A stretch of DNA of 51,733 nt from Cryobacterium suzukii (GTDB lineage: Bacteria > Actinomycetota > Actinomycetes > Actinomycetales > Microbacteriaceae): assembly GCF_004403185.1 (NCBI RefSeq), contig NZ_SOHJ01000012.1, forward strand, positions 1-51,733, written 5' to 3'. The position numbers and the translations under genes are program-made. The number at the start of each line of letters is the position of its first letter. Position 1 is the stretch's first letter. The notes beneath the pieces are model-generated. The model made no database searches. It had not been told where the DNA came from and saw only the letters and a program-made list of their open reading frames with translations. Below are positions 51,632 through 51,733 of the stretch, piece by piece.

Positions 51632-51733
51632 TCAACCGGTCGTCGCAACGATGGGCTTTTCTGGCTCTGACAATAGTCGTTGCATGGCTTGAGCGGGTGT
51701 GATGCCGCCGAGCGTTTTGCGGGGTCGATTGTT
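51632..51733 (-). CDS. IS30-family transposase, C-terminal end, cut by window edge
   Basis: The last 33 codons of a transposase reading in from the right edge: NNRPRKTLGGITPAQAMQR followed by LLSEPEKPIVATTG and a stop. The RPRKTLGG..PA segment is the conserved end of IS30-type DDE transposases. The rest lies outside the window, so completeness cannot be judged. Confidence 0.85.
   Translation of the reverse strand, partial: NNRPRKTLGGITPAQAMQRLLSEPEKPIVATTG

Noticed and set aside
51567..51680. Inverted 10-base match TGACAATAGT in the PadR promoter and in the transposase end
   Set aside because: It contains the -35 hexamer in one copy and coding sequence in the other; too short to call terminal repeats.
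1..51733. CRISPR arrays, tRNA and rRNA genes
   Set aside because: No regularly spaced direct repeats beyond the short ones listed, and no tRNA-like T-arm or rRNA sequence was recognised.

Overview
The window comes from a high-GC actinobacterium, most likely of the family Microbacteriaceae. The evidence is the codon bias, F420-type luciferase-like and DUF6421 proteins, a ClpB without its N-domain under a HAIR-like operator, PadR/HAAS and Rrf2 regulators, and several genes that appear to be transcribed without a leader (TANNNT about 6-7 nt before ATG). The family assignment is an inference from gene style; no 16S rRNA or tRNA gene is present.

Left part (1-10.6 kb): an edge-truncated unknown protein and an SDR oxidoreductase precede a type VII secretion-like locus. 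A large FHA-containing triple-ATPase EssC/EccC protein (plus strand) faces a minus-strand operon. That operon encodes, in order, a WXG-like helical protein, a predicted serine hydrolase with a hydrophobic N-terminal half, a lipoprotein and an EspG-like protein. A 39-bp decayed second copy of the lipoprotein 3' end lies beyond the EspG-like gene, so the cassette has been duplicated and trimmed. This is the most interesting part of the window: it resembles a secreted lipase toxin with a lipoprotein immunity partner.

10.6-21.5 kb: a luciferase-like oxidoreductase, then a peptide-import and catabolism locus. It comprises an FCD-type GntR regulator, a cytoplasmic gamma-glutamyltransferase and a complete Dpp/Gsi-type ABC importer, divergent from a TauE/SafE exporter and an amidohydrolase. 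A GTATAC-centred palindrome in the divergent promoter is a good candidate operator for the GntR protein.

21.7-43.0 kb: a Rieske protein converges on a multicopper oxidase/acidic lipoprotein operon. Next come DUF6421 and an SDR, a NarL-type two-component system with a NatAB-like ABC exporter, a threonine aldolase, an acyl-CoA ligase, a lipoprotein, a nitroreductase, a zinc alcohol dehydrogenase, ClpB, a HisC-like aminotransferase and a three-gene ABC importer of the TrpXYZ type.

43.0-51.7 kb looks more accessory: a HIT hydrolase, an alpha/beta hydrolase, an SRPBCC-DUF4166 pair, an NmrA-like oxidoreductase with an Rrf2 regulator and a dyad operator, a lone CcsB cytochrome c biogenesis protein, a frameshifted NAD-dependent epimerase, a PadR/HAAS pair, and the 3' end of an IS30-family transposase cut by the window edge. 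A short IS-end-like motif occurs three times in this part. No CRISPR array, tRNA or rRNA gene was seen.
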